Shown: positions 1 to 11,640 of the stretch, one piece after another
Numbering within the stretch: position 1 is the stretch's first letter
Layout: each line of letters starts with the position of its first letter
Assembly: GCA_027625915.1 (NCBI GenBank)
Contig: JANTQA010000042.1
Location: 1,996,001-2,060,000, forward strand
Length of the DNA: 64,000 nucleotides
Direction of reading: 5' to 3'
Origin: Anaeramoeba flamelloides
Taxonomy: Eukaryota; Metamonada; Anaeramoebidae
The notes under the pieces: model-generated
Told to the model about the DNA's origin: nothing
The model's database searches: none
Seen by the model: the letters and a program-made list of their open reading frames with translations, nothing else
Position numbers and translations under genes: made by a program

Positions 1-903
1 AAAAATTATAAAATTTTTTTAACTATTTGCATTAATAATTTAAATTTTACTGAAAATATCAAGGGTTTTACTTTCAAAATTGATTTGAACTTAAGTATAC
101 AATTGGGTAGTTGAACTATATGTTGCATTGGAACAAGAAGAAAAAAAAGTACATATTATATTTTGAAACAAGGATTATTGTCCTTGATCACCGTTTAATT
201 TTGATCACTGTAAAGTAAATAATATAAGAAATTATTGGATTTATACAGCCTTAAATCAAATTACTATATGCTTTCAAGGACCATGTTCTTAGTGTGGTGA
301 GAAAATAACAAAGTTATATAATTTGACCAAAAATTCTTCAGGCAACATAAAATTATCAAAAAGATACAGAAATTTTTAAATCTTATCAAAATCTACTGAC
401 TTAACACATATTGAAGACCATAAATATTCTGTATGTTCTGAAAAGTAGTCTCAATGACCAATGAAATTCGTATGTTCCTTAAGTATTAAAAAAAGTGGAA
501 ATTTTTCCCCCTTTTGAAACAAAATTATGTTGTTTGTACTTCTCAATCAATTTTCACACAACTCATTTTTATTTTTATCAACCACCAGAATCAAGTCCTA
601 CATTAAATAATTCAAGACTTTTTGAAAATTTCAGCCTGAAAATTCTAATCCTATTTCAGATTTAGGTTTTCTTTTTTATTTGTACATTTTTCAAATAAAT
701 TAGAAAGTTTTAATTGATAGTTAAAGGATTCAAACTTTTCTTTGTTTGGGAAATTCGCAAAAATTTCAAAGAAACAAAATGTAGTGGATCAAAAAAAAGT
801 TAACTCAATCATTATGATATTCTTGTTGTGAAGATAAATTCATTTTTTTGATTTTGTTCCTTTTTCAAAATCTTTTTTTTACACGATAAACCAAACATCA
901 CAT
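1..903. other. AT-rich upstream flank, no gene seen
   Basis: Very AT-rich non-coding DNA. I see no reading frame with protein-like composition and no clear inverted repeat. The last 60 bases contain T-rich runs and an A/C-rich stretch just before the ATG of the phosphodiesterase gene, so this should hold its promoter and 5' UTR, but no motif can be assigned. Confidence 0.5.
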
Positions 904-2412
904 ATGGTGGCGAAACAAAAAACACAGAGCTTGAAGGTCATAATAGCAGTTATTCTTGTTTGTATCTTTTTAATTACCTTCTCGGGTATTTTTCTTTTCA
1001 TGAACTTTAAAGAAGAACAGTTTGTTGGGGCAATTAACGAGGACATCGACATGTCTCAAAGTGTATTGATAATCTCGATTGATGCGTTTCGGCATGACTA
1101 TTTTGAGTGCGCAGAGGCACCTAACTTAAAGGGCATGTCCGATCAAATCCATATTCAAAAATTGATCCCACCTTTCCCAAGCAAAACGTTTGTCTCGCAT
1201 TATTCGCAGATCACCGGGCTGTATCCGGCTTGGAGCGGGATTGTTGCAAACACAATGTATGATGCGGAACAGAATCTCACCTTTTCAATAGGGAGTGCTT
1301 CGTCTCAAGAAAGCTTATGGTGGTGGGGCGAGCCCTTTTGGATTAGCAACCAACGGGAAGGCCATTTGTCTGGCACAGTGTTTTGGGTTGCCTCTGATGT
1401 TGGAATATATGGCAGGAACGAAAGCCCAACGTACCCCACATATTATTTGTCATATGATCGTGACGTGACCTACAAGGCAAGAATCGATCAATTTTTCGAC
1501 TGGCTTGACTTACCAGAAGCAATAAGGCCAAATTTTTATACCCTATATTTTGAAAGTGTCGACGACATGGGCCACATGTATGGTCCCTGTTCAAAAGAAG
1601 TAACCGAAGCAATTGAAGACGTCGACAATTGGATTGGCTACTTGATAAGAGGATTGGAAGCAAGGGGGCTCTGGAAAGCACCAAACGGGCTGAATGTAAT
1701 TGTTGATTCCGACCATGGGATGACAAAAACATCCAAAGACAAGGTAATAATAATTGACGATTATATCCAAATCGAGACCTCGTTAATCCACTGCGCTCAC
1801 ATGGAGCATTTGCATTTGTACCCATCGCTCAAGGATGATTTCCGTTATAACGATCTTGATTGCCAGAAAAGGAATTCTCAATTGTTTCATGATGATAGCC
1901 GACAGAACAAGAAACGCTTTCAGAAAAATTTAAACCAAAACTCACCTTCACAAGACTATGAAGCACAAGTAGTTAACTTTTCGCCAGTAACGCAAATAAT
2001 CCCCGCTGAGGGTAAAGAAGAACAAGTTTATCAAAAGCTGGTCAATGCATCTCAAAATTGGACAGTTTATAAAAAAGAAGATGTGCCATCCAAATACCAT
2101 TATTCTTGGGAAGGCAATAGCCGAATCAAGCCCATCATAATTGTCCTAGATTTGGGCTGGTCAATCAGTGATCGTGCCTATTATGAAAAATATCCCGATA
2201 ATTTCAATGGCGGTAATCACGGATATGCAAATGATCACGACGATATGGCAGGGTTTTTTGTTGCTTCGGGACCTGCGTTTGTACAGGAAAATAATTCGAT
2301 CTTGAAACTTGAAAATTTAGAAATTTACCAAATTTTACAAAAAATTGTAGGGTTGAAAAACCCTGCTCCAAATAATGGTACAATGAAAAATGTCGAATCC
2401 TTATTTCAATAA
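904..2412 (+). CDS. Ectonucleotide pyrophosphatase/phosphodiesterase (ENPP family), membrane-anchored
   Basis: This 502-residue single-exon protein belongs to the alkaline-phosphatase superfamily enzymes that hydrolyse nucleotide or phospholipid phosphodiesters outside the cell or in a secretory or lysosomal lumen. A hydrophobic segment at residues 11-33 after a short basic N-terminus looks like a type II signal anchor. The two-zinc active site is complete: D60 in SIDAFRHD, nucleophile T95 in FPSKTF (family FPTKTF), D220 and H224 in SVDDMGHMYGP, D270-H271 in DSDHGM, and H439 in GNHGYAND. GLYP at 105-108 and the NTMYD stretch at 116-120 are also family hallmarks. Residues about 318-352 form a polar, lysine/asparagine-rich insert. 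There is no somatomedin-B or nuclease-like domain, so it resembles ENPP4/5/6/7 or bacterial NPP in size. The ATG at 904 starts just before the anchor and is the likely start. Base composition is clearly richer in G+C than its surroundings. Substrate cannot be told from sequence. Confidence 0.93.
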   Translation: MVAKQKTQSLKVIIAVILVCIFLITFSGIFLFMNFKEEQFVGAINEDIDMSQSVLIISIDAFRHDYFECAEAPNLKGMSDQIHIQKLIPPFPSKTFVSHYSQITGLYPAWSGIVANTMYDAEQNLTFSIGSASSQESLWWWGEPFWISNQREGHLSGTVFWVASDVGIYGRNESPTYPTYYLSYDRDVTYKARIDQFFDWLDLPEAIRPNFYTLYFESVDDMGHMYGPCSKEVTEAIEDVDNWIGYLIRGLEARGLWKAPNGLNVIVDSDHGMTKTSKDKVIIIDDYIQIETSLIHCAHMEHLHLYPSLKDDFRYNDLDCQKRNSQLFHDDSRQNKKRFQKNLNQNSPSQDYEAQVVNFSPVTQIIPAEGKEEQVYQKLVNASQNWTVYKKEDVPSKYHYSWEGNSRIKPIIIVLDLGWSISDRAYYEKYPDNFNGGNHGYANDHDDMAGFFVASGPAFVQENNSILKLENLEIYQILQKIVGLKNPAPNNGTMKNVESLFQ

Positions 2413-2688
2413 TTTTTTTCTATATGTAAATATTTTTTATCTATTCCTACACTATTTTCTTTTTCAAAGTTTTAAAAATAATAAAAAATCTTCAATTAAA
2501 TTTTATGGAAAAAATTTTAATTTTGAATTTTAAGGGTCGAGTCATTACGGTGAAATTTTTTTTTATGAAATGGAAAAAAACTTTTTAGTAATTTTTATGA
2601 GGACCTAACACCAATCAAAAACCAACCAACCTATGATTTACGATCGATCTCCAAAAATCAACAACTAAAGATGAGGACATTTTTAGAA

Positions 2689-2806
2689 AAAAACGCCAAA
2701 GAGCGACACTCAATTTCCAATTAGAATGGTTATGAATTACAATTTTGAAATAAACTATTTCAGTTTTGAACTTTCACTCTTTGGCGATTTTTGAGATCTT
2801 GGTGAT
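2689..2806. repeat. Small foldback element
   Basis: A segment containing CGCCAAAGAG near 2694 is mirrored by CTCTTTGGCG near 2779-2788. With the flanking A and T runs this gives arms of about 16 bp separated by about 80 bp. No second copy was found in the window, so it could be a chance or single-copy palindrome. Confidence 0.4.
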
Positions 2807-3730
2807 TTTTTTTTTTCAATTTTTTCATTTTTCAAATGAGTTATTTTTATCATAAGAATAATACATAGTCCAGACTCTTTTAAATTTCGAGGGTTACGAA
2901 ATAACCACAAATCAAATTAAATCGAATTAAATTGATTGCCAACTTCAAGAAAGCAATTTGTTTTAAATTAAAGAAATTTAAACATTTGGAAATAGAAAAT
3001 GAGAAAAGATGGAATTTTTTTTTTTTTAATTTTGATTTTTTGAAATTGAGAATGCTTTTTAAACTTATTTTTCTTTGTTGAATTGTTTGTCAAAGAGATC
3101 CAATGGAATTTTTTTTTTTGTTATTTGAATTTTGTTAACCAAAAGAAGGGCTATTTCACAATACCCTTTTTGGTCTCAGGTCACCCCCCGAGTTTGGAGT
3201 ACATGTAAAGGTAAATGACCAAACCCTTAACAAATACTTTGAAAACAATCTAAGGGAGTAATTGTTTGTTCAAAATTTTTTTATTTCTTTTTTTACTGAT
3301 ATGAGCAACACATTTTTAAAAAAATTTCTTTTTACATTATGTTAAAAACACTCATTACTCATGAACTATATAAACGCTGGATAACTTGCTGATGAATCAG
3401 AAAATTAATAAAAAGTAAAAATAAAAACTAAAAGAAAAAAAAAGTTGTTATATTCAAAGAGGATACATTATCACATATTTTATTTATTCTTATTTCAAAT
3501 TTTCTTTTATTGAAAATGATATCATTAACAAATCATTGTCAAATTTTTGCAGGTGATTTAATTTTAATTATAAATATAAAATCCAATAAAATTGAAAATT
3601 AAATTCAATTTTTCAAATTATGATTCAATTCGGATTAAAAACTAATAAAGATAAAACAGTTATTTCAACAGATTTTTTTTTTAAAAAAATTAAATATTTG
3701 AGTATTTATTTAGATCAAATTTCACATATA

Positions 3731-4264
3731 AACCCCAATTCAAAATTTTTAACACACCAAAATTCGATTTGTGAAAAAAAAAAGCTTATTTAATCAATTC
3801 AAGAAGATTTACCAAATTAGAACCATTCACAAATTGAAATGTTAACACTTTTTTTATAAATTAGAATACTCACAAAACAATAAATAAATAATTATCAATA
3901 CAAATAAATCATGGGTGTGTTAAAAATTTTGGAGAGAGCAAAACAAAAAAATACATTTGTAAATTTGTTTAAATTCTATTAGGATTATTGATCGATCAAA
4001 TGGTTAGATACTACCAACTAATTTTATTTGAGTTCTTCTATTAGGAACAACTTGGCTTTAACCTAATATCAATCGTTGAAAAAAATTTTGATCCAAGGAA
4101 GCAAATTACGTAATTCAAACAATGAAATGAAAACAAAAACGAAAAGATGAAAAAATGATTTCCATATTTTACAAAAATCAAAATTATCTCCAATTTAAAT
4201 GAAATTGTATTATTGTGATTGTTTGGAACGTTTTAGCTGTGTGGAAAATTTTGAATTTTAGTTT
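3731..4264 (+). mobile_element. Family D MITE-like element, copy 1
   Basis: A 534-bp stretch matches 58985-59519 in reverse orientation along its whole length, with only scattered differences; both copies have almost the same length. The ends are imperfect inverted repeats: AATTCAAAATTTTTAACACA near the left end, against AATTCAAAATTTTCCACACA read inward from the right end. It has no open reading frame, so it is a non-autonomous DNA-transposon-like element. A third, more diverged relative lies at about 37860-38300. Confidence 0.8.
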
Positions 4265-4460
4265 AGTTTATAATTTAAAAAGATCAAAATATTCTCACCA
4301 TATACCCTAACAACAAAACACAATTTTTACTTGATATATATAAAATTAAAGGTATTGAAATGTTTGCTTTTGTTTTATTTGGTTTTCAATATTGGTTTAT
4401 CTTTTCCATTCTTTTTTTTTTTTCCTATTAACATTTTTTTTTGAGATTACTGATTACATC

Positions 4461-4645
4461 CAGTTCTATTTTTAAGCCAAAAACTTTCAACAAATTTAAG
4501 ACAAATATTCTCAAATTAAGACATTTTTTTTTTGATAGTTTTTTTTTTTCATAATTCATTTAACTTGAATTCGGAATTTTTTACCTTAATTAGAACTTTT
4601 TAAGCCTAACTTTCAATTAAAATTGGCACTTAAAAAATGGAACTG
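4461..4645. mobile_element. Family I foldback/MITE, copy 1
   Basis: A 185-bp element that starts CAGTTCTATTTTTAAG and ends with the complementary CTTAAAAAATGGAACTG. The same end sequence and length recur at 41429-41621 and 37540-37728. CAGT termini are common in Tc1/mariner elements, but I see no convincing TA target duplication. No coding capacity. Confidence 0.75.
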
Positions 4646-5689
4646 ATAGTTAGGGTTCTTATTACAATTGGTTACCGACACTTATTTTTATAATTTCAAT
4701 TATATTTTTTCTAAAAGATCATTTTTTATTTTAATTTCGTTTTGTGTATTTCAAAGAAAAAAGTCACAAATATTTTTTATTAAATTATTTTTAATAATAT
4801 GTGTTAGACAAAAAAAGAAACAATATTTCAACATATCAAGGTGATATCAAACAAATTATCCTCTTATAAAAAAAAAACAGTGGATTTGTTTGTATTTAAA
4901 ATTAAGTTTTTCAGTTATCTTAACTCAATTTATAGGATAAATGAAACTATAAAAATATAATTAACTTTTCTAAAATTGTAATTAAATTTTCTGCGGGATA
5001 AACAATAAAACATTATAAATAAAAATTTTATGAGAATAAATCAAATAAATATCTATTTGAGTACTTATAAATATAGTATTTGAAATTTAAAAATTTAAAT
5101 TAAGGATTAACTTTCTAGTTAATAACTATGATTTGGGTTCAGACATGAGGATTGTTATCCATCTGAAAATGATTGTATATAATTGAAATTATTTTGATTG
5201 AAATAATTCAAATAAAAAACAATTAGAACAGAATCCTAATGGTAAAAATACAAAATAATAAACAAAAAAATCAATGGGTCTCAATTTAAACAATTTAAAA
5301 TAACTTGTTAAAAAAATAAGTTTTCTCGACTATACTTGTATGAAAAAAGAAAAATGTCAATTCCAAGTTAGATAAAAATATTACTTCAATTATCATTTCA
5401 TACCCGTTAAGAGACTATATTCATAATTTAATCAGCTTTATATTTCTTAAAAATCTTGTGGAATGTTGAATTTATGGCTTGATAATAATAATACTAAAAT
5501 TTTAAAAAGTCTCTATTGGAAAAAAGTCTATTTTTTACCGTAAAAATTTGAAATAGATGACAATAAATTTTAGTTTAATTCAACTTTGAGATATTTTTTG
5601 AATAGATAACCACTAATAATTTTGAAAATACTCATATTATCTAAAAAAACTCAAATATGGGAAATTTAGAAGTGATGATAAAAATCTGT

Positions 5690-6130
5690 TTCCTAGTTTT
5701 TCGAGAATTAAATAAAATTGAGTAAAATGTTTGATTTTTCTCTTATTTTGAAAATTCTGGAAAACTTTTGGGAAGTTTCTGTAGAGTACCATCAAGTACA
5801 ACGAGTGCCGTCAAGTGCCTAGGTTTTTCAGAGTTCAAACGAATATAGTATAATTAAAAAATTCTACTTTTTTATAATTTCTGTAAATACTAAGGAAAAA
5901 CCCGTCAAATACCTAGTTTTTTTTCATTTTTTATGTTTATTTGCAAAATTTTTCGATTTTCATTAGGTTTTTTTGAGTTTTCTATTTTCTTTGGAAAATC
6001 ACTAGATTTTCGTTAGGTTTTTTTTACTTTTTGAAATAAACTGAAAATTTATTTAAATTTTCTGTTTATTTCAAAAAAGTAAAAAACCTAGAACACTTCA
6101 CAAATAAACAGAAAACTCAAGTAAGCTTAA
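5690..6130. repeat. Family E hairpin-rich repeat, copy 1
   Basis: It contains several variants of a unit GTTAGGTTTTTTT...GAAATAAAC that folds back on itself. The stretch 6031-6072 is a near-perfect 40-bp palindrome (GAAATAAAC arms), extended outward by matching GTTAGG/CCTAG flanks. Related copies lie at about 45715-46270 and 58560-58930, sharing phrases such as AATTGAGTAAAAT, TTCTGGAAAA and CCTAGAACACTT. No open reading frame; origin as a DNA transposon derivative is an inference. Confidence 0.6.
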
Positions 6131-6567
6131 CCGAATTATCAAAAAAAAAAAAAAAAGATTTATTCCAATTTAAATGAACAAATAATTCTTTAATAGTCTA
6201 AATAATTGATTCCCTATTTAAAATACCTTCATCATATTGAAAATACTTTTAAAATATAATAAAATGTCCTCATATATGGAAAAAAAAAATTCAAATTTCT
6301 TGCTATTATATTTGAAAAAAATCTTACCGGGGAATTGAATATTCCAACTTGCATTGTTAAATATCTTTAAAAATATTTTTTGATCAAATATCTTTAATTA
6401 AACAATAATATTTATTATACACAAAGTTATTAAACAGTGTAAAATTAACAAATTTTTTATCGTTTATTTGTTGTACCTTTAAAAAAGGAAAGTGTAAATT
6501 GAATTTTTGCTAATGGGAAATTTTCATTTTTTCACAAAATATTTTTTGTATTTTTAAACAACTTACC

Positions 6568-6762
6568 ATGCAAAACGTTCAAGAGACTTCAACCAAGGAA
6601 AATTTAGAAAATATGAAACAAGTTGGTGGTAAAGTTTTTGATATTGGAAAAAGGGTAGTACACTGGGGTTGGATCCCATTAATTATTTACTTGGGAATTA
6701 AATCAGAACCAAAACCAAATTTATTTAGTTTTCTCCCTACAAAGCCAGAAAAAAAGAAATAA
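6568..6762 (+). CDS. TOM7: Tom7, small subunit of the mitochondrial outer-membrane translocase
   Basis: This 64-residue single-exon protein matches Tom7, a tail-anchored modulator of the Tom40 import pore in the outer membrane of mitochondria or related organelles. Residues 26-44 (IGKRVVHWGWIPLIIYLGI) carry the family core: the amphipathic start of the helix, then the W/F-G-W/F-I-P-L-x-I-Y-L-G signature with the helix-bending proline at P37. Family members are about 50-75 residues, with a short polar cytosolic N-terminus and a short tail, as here. The tail ends in a lysine cluster. The ATG at 6568 is the only sensible start and is preceded by A/C-rich sequence (AACTTACC). The flanking DNA is non-coding on both sides. 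Such short genes are easily missed, but the motif is specific. Whether the organelle is a classical mitochondrion or a hydrogenosome-like form cannot be told. Confidence 0.88.
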   Translation: MQNVQETSTKENLENMKQVGGKVFDIGKRVVHWGWIPLIIYLGIKSEPKPNLFSFLPTKPEKKK

Positions 6763-7904
6763 GTGATCGAATTTTGAGAACCGTTCATCGGCATGATTCT
6801 ATTTTTCAAAAACAATGGGTTTCTTATCTTTACAAATCAAAAATATATCTTAACATTTAAATCACAATTAGCTAATTTTATTTAATCTTGTTTGAGGAAT
6901 CATTGGGTGAGAATTTAATATCGTTTTTTAACTTTTCGAGAACAAACAAACAATAACAATAAAGCAAAAACAAAAAAAGTAATTTTATTTTTATTTTGTT
7001 TCCTTGTTTCTTTTTTTTTCTTTTTGTTGTTTATTTTTTTTTAATCTATTGCTTTAATGGCGTGATGGAATAATTGGAAAAAAAAGATCAAAAACCTTTA
7101 TTGCTGTCCCTTCGATACGACCCAAAAAAAAAAAAAACAATGGCTTTGTTGCTGAATTTACAAAAAAAGTTACTATATTTTTGGACACACTATCAATTAT
7201 TATCCTAATTTTTCAAGAATTGTAAAATAAATCAAACCTGTACGGTTCTCTCAATAACTAGTGTTGGCTTGAATTGTTTCTGTTTTTTGAAAACAATTAT
7301 GATTTCTGACAAATTTATGAAAATAACTGTTGTTAATTTTCTTTTGATTTCAGGTATGAATAAAAAAACATTGTTGTGAGAAATTTGAAGGTTGTTTTAA
7401 ATTCGTTTCTTTAGTTATTTGGTGAAACTCCTTTTGACAGCCTAACGATCTTTTTTTAACCTTTTTTCGTTTACAAAATTATCTAATATTCATTTTTATT
7501 GGTTTATTTTCAAAAAAACTTTTTTTTGCCTTGGGTATTTTGGTTTTTTGAAAAAATCAAATTTAAGGGAGTCAAATTGTTCAATCTTCATTTTTTATTT
7601 CATGAAACTTTGAGGCGGTTACTTACTGATTGTTTAAAAACAAAAACACCCACAAAGTAATAAATAAACAACGACAATTTTTCTTTATTTTTTTTTTTCG
7701 AGCTTAATTTAAATCTAAAAACCAAAATTGTTTTATTCAACAGTAACAACAAATTTTATCAATAAACAACAAATAAAAAAGACATATATACCTATTGAGT
7801 CTTACAAAGTAATTTTTTCTTCAATTTTCATGTTTATTTGATTGAACTTCTTTTTCTCAAAAATCCAAATAAATTCTGATCTCTTTTGTTGTTTTTTGTT
7901 TCTT

Positions 7905-8310
7905 TTTGGCATTTGCTTTTTTTCAATTTGGTATTTGGGTTGTATCTTAACTTTAGTATATCATTAGATATTTTGTATTTTTTTTGTTTGTTTTTGATAT
8001 TTTTTTTTTTGATAATATCTTTTCAATTTGGTATTTGGGTTAAATCTTAACTTTGGGGGTTTGATTCTCTTTGATTGTTTTTTCCCTTTTTGGTATTTGC
8101 TTTTTTCAGACTATGGTATTTGGGTTGTTCTTAACTTTGGCATATCATTAGATGTTTTGTATTTTTTTTGTTTGTTTTTGATTTTTTTTTTTATTGATAA
8201 TATCATTTGATTTTTGGTAGTTTTTTTGCTTGTTTTTGATGTTTTTTTTTTCTATTGTATCTCTGGAATTTGGTATTTGGGTTGGATCTTAACTTTGGGA
8301 ATTTATTTCT
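7905..8310 (+). repeat. Degenerate tandem repeat
   Basis: Four imperfect copies of a unit beginning TTGGTATTTGGGTT followed by TCTTAACTTTGG start near 7929, 8028, 8113 and 8269. Two copies continue with CATTAGATRTTTTGTATTTT and a T/G-rich stretch. Spacing is irregular (about 85-155 bp). It reads as TG-rich non-coding DNA on the plus strand. Confidence 0.7.
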
Positions 8311-10313
8311 TTTTGTGAAACGCACTTAATTTTGCTTTGTCATGATACGGTGTTTGGGAATTTGGATCATATTTTAATTAATTTTTGTTTGTATGTAAGG
8401 TATTTGGATTAATGGAGTAAAGGTTATTGATTTGTTTTTTCAACAAGAAAATTCCTTTGAATTCTTTTTGGTACTGTATTAACTTAATCACAGAAAATAC
8501 CATTCCAAATGTACAAACTTGATTTCTAAAATTTTCAATTTTTTTGTCCTTCCTATGAAAAAAAGAGATCAATTTTTAACAATAAAATAAAAGTAATACA
8601 TCTTAATGAATTAATTTTAAAAGATAAGAACTTGAGAATATTTTCATTAATTTTAATTGTAAACTTTCTGGTAATTATACTTTTATTTTAGAATGAAAAT
8701 TTAACTATAATGACAAGTTGACTGTTATTTACACTTCTTCAATAATATACATCATGTATATTTATTTATATTCCACACACCCTGTATTGATATAAATTTC
8801 ATCAAGTTTAAAAGAAAAGATTTAAAATGATATTGATGTTACAATATATTTATTTTATTATTTGTCTTTAATCCAGATTTTAACTCTCATTGAAAGCGAA
8901 AATAATTTAAAAATAAAGTAGTTATATTATAGCCTTTTTTTTTGAAATTGGAAAAAAAAATAATAATTATTTATTTTGGCATTTTTTTTAAAAGCTTTTA
9001 AGATTTATATTTATTTTTTAAAAAATTATTTTTTTAAAATAATAAGAGCAATTCGGAACACAATCTATTGGTTTTTTAATTATAATTTTCAAGCAACATT
9101 GTTAATTTTAGGATATAAAAAATAAATAAAAAAAATATATTACTGAGAAATTTTCATTTTTTTTTCTAGACCAAATGTCTATAAATATTAAATCAAAGGA
9201 AAAATGAAATTAATTTCTTTAGACCAAAATTAAATTTTTGATTTGAATAATTTTATAAGACTTCAATTTAAATAATTGAAAATAATTGAAATAATAATAA
9301 TAATAAATTGATAAATAATTACTTTTAATGCATGAGAATTAAATCAATAAAAACTTTTTTTAATAGTTAAATTAAATAATTAATAACAAAATATTTATAA
9401 AAAAAAAAACTTATTAAATATTATTTAATATAAGAAAATTATATTGAGAATTGAGAATTGTTTTTTTTGATATTTGATTTTTAGATTTTGTTAATATATT
9501 TTCGAAAATCGAATTTGTCAATCTAAATTAATCTAGAAATTTGAAAAATAATTTTTTATCTATAGTCTCACATTCAATAATATTGTTTATTTTATGTCTG
9601 GATTTGAAAATTCAAAAAATAAATAAATAGTTATTATTATTAAAAAAAATTCTTAATCTGACTAGAACAGTTTTCCAAATAATTTAAATTAAAAAAAAAA
9701 TATTTTTTGAAAAAACTGACAAAATACTGTAATGAGCATAAATATTATTTTTTTTTATAAATTTCTATTCTATTTTTTTTATTGTTTATTTAATTATAAT
9801 CAAATATAACTCTTTTTCAAACAAAAGTGTACACCGATCAAATCATCAATCATAATTGAATTTGGTTATTTATAAGAATATCACTTATTGGTGATTGTCA
9901 TTTTAATTATTCATTTTTTCATTTTTTTTTTTTTTTTTATTTTTAGATATTGAAAAGTTGGAAAATAAAAAAAAAAGAAAAGAAGAAAAAAATTTGGAAT
10001 TAATCTGATTATATAAAAAATGAAACAGTTTAAGTTTGATTTCGAATGGGCTAGTCGTAAAAATTAAGTAATACTATTTTTGGATTGGTACATTGAACAT
10101 TGAAAAGAGAAAATAAAGAAAAGAAGAATTCCAACTAAAGAACCAGATGAAGTGTGACTTTATCTTGAAAATGAGACTTTAAAAAATAAATTTTTGAAGT
10201 GTAAAGAGTTATCAATAAACTTGTAAAGAACTTTTCACCAAATCAGCGTATTCAAAGGTTGTTATTGATTTTTATTATTTTTTTTCATTACAATTTACAA
10301 AATGAGATTTCTC

Positions 10314-10509
10314 ATTTCAAATAAAAGGGCACATCAATTTTTAAAATCATTAATTTTAATTTTTATTCTTTTATTTTAATCAGTTTTAAATCTTATATTG
10401 AGTGTTTTTTTAGGTTTTAAAGAGTTTATTAAATTTTAGAATGACACGGCAATTAATTTGATTCAATTATGAATAATTCTTGGAAAATTTTGTGCCCTTT
10501 TATTTGAAA
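10314..10509. mobile_element. Small TIR element (family P)
   Basis: The 19-base terminal sequence TTTCAAATAAAAGGGCACA at the left end is mirrored exactly at the right end (TGTGCCC...TTTGAAA), enclosing about 160 bp without coding capacity. A possible diverged end (TTTCAAACAAAAGTGTACA) lies near 9822. It is consistent with a very short MITE. Confidence 0.65.
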
Positions 10510-10849
10510 AAGAGTTTATATCTATATCTATTGCTATTGGTAGATAATCAATGGAAAAAAATAAATTTTCTATTTGAAGTTAAAATATCTTTTATAATGA
10601 ATAAATTATTTAGAAAAGTATTTTAGGTAACGCTGGGGTGCAAAGGGTACCAAAGAAAGTTCCAGTAAAGTATATTGTGTTTTAATCATTAAAAATAAGA
10701 TTTTTTATGATGTGTAGATAAAGGTTTCAAAAAAAAAAAAAAAATTTATTTTGACAAAATTTGGATAAATAATTAAATCACAAAAAACAATGAAAATTTT
10801 TTCAAATGTTAAAACTTTTTTTTCAAGTTATTTTTCAAATATATGTACC

Positions 10850-10876
10850 TATATATATATATATATATATATATAT
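10850..10876. repeat. (TA)n microsatellite
   Basis: About 13 uninterrupted TA dinucleotides. Confidence 0.9.
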
Positions 10877-11058
10877 TAATTGATAAATTTATTTTTTAAG
10901 ATAATTGTTGAAAAATTGAATATCTTAGAATCATTTAATAGCAATCCAAATAAAAATTTCAATTCCAAATGCAATTAGGATATTTGGGACTTGAAGGGAT
11001 ATAAACTTTGAAAATAAAAAGAAACCTTTTTACACCTTTGTTTTGGAAGAAAAGTATC

Positions 11059-11085
11059 AAAAAAAAAAAAAAAAAAAAAAAAAAA
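11059..11085 (+). repeat. Poly-A tract
   Basis: 27 consecutive A residues in non-coding DNA. I see no retroelement upstream whose 3' end this could be. Confidence 0.9.
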
Positions 11086-11640
11086 TCAACAGTTACCCAA
11101 AAAACCAACACTGTTATTTATTATTGTAACATTTAAATAATAAGAAGTACAATGAAAATAAAAAAAAATGTCTATTTCTTATATGAATAGATGAAAAAAT
11201 TGAATTATTTGTATTTTACGAAATTTTGAATTTTTTTATTGGAAATCCTTCGAATTTTATTTTGGTTAATTTCATTTTTTGCTCTTGATTAATTGTTTTT
11301 ATATTTTTAGTTATTGGTATAATACATATTAATTTCTTTGTTGATTTCTTTAAAGAAAGAAATCTAAGTACATCTCATCTTTTTTCGAGAGTAATTTACA
11401 CCTGAAGTATGGTTAAACAATCCATAGTGATGATGAGACACTTAAATAAATATTATTGTCCAATTAATGGTCTAGTGAAAATAAAAAATATTCTAGTAAA
11501 TTGAATAAAAATTTTCAAAAAAATTTTACTACATCTTGAAATTGAGCAATAATTTAAAAATTTGATTACACAATAGCATCAGATTTGATTTAATTTTTAT
11601 TTTCAGAAAAAAAATACTTGTTTTGTAATAATTGATATAT

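Larger units (their letters stand above)
2413..6567. other. Intergenic region with several short inverted-repeat elements
   Basis: No supported gene. It holds a small foldback near 2689-2806, a copy of family D (3731-4264), a copy of family I (4461-4645) and a hairpin-rich family E copy (about 5690-6130), each listed separately. The remainder is A/T-rich filler with poly-A and poly-T runs. Confidence 0.6.

Noticed and set aside
1343-1825. 160-codon minus-strand frame inside the ENPP gene
   Set aside because: Antisense shadow of a strongly supported enzyme with complete active-site motifs.
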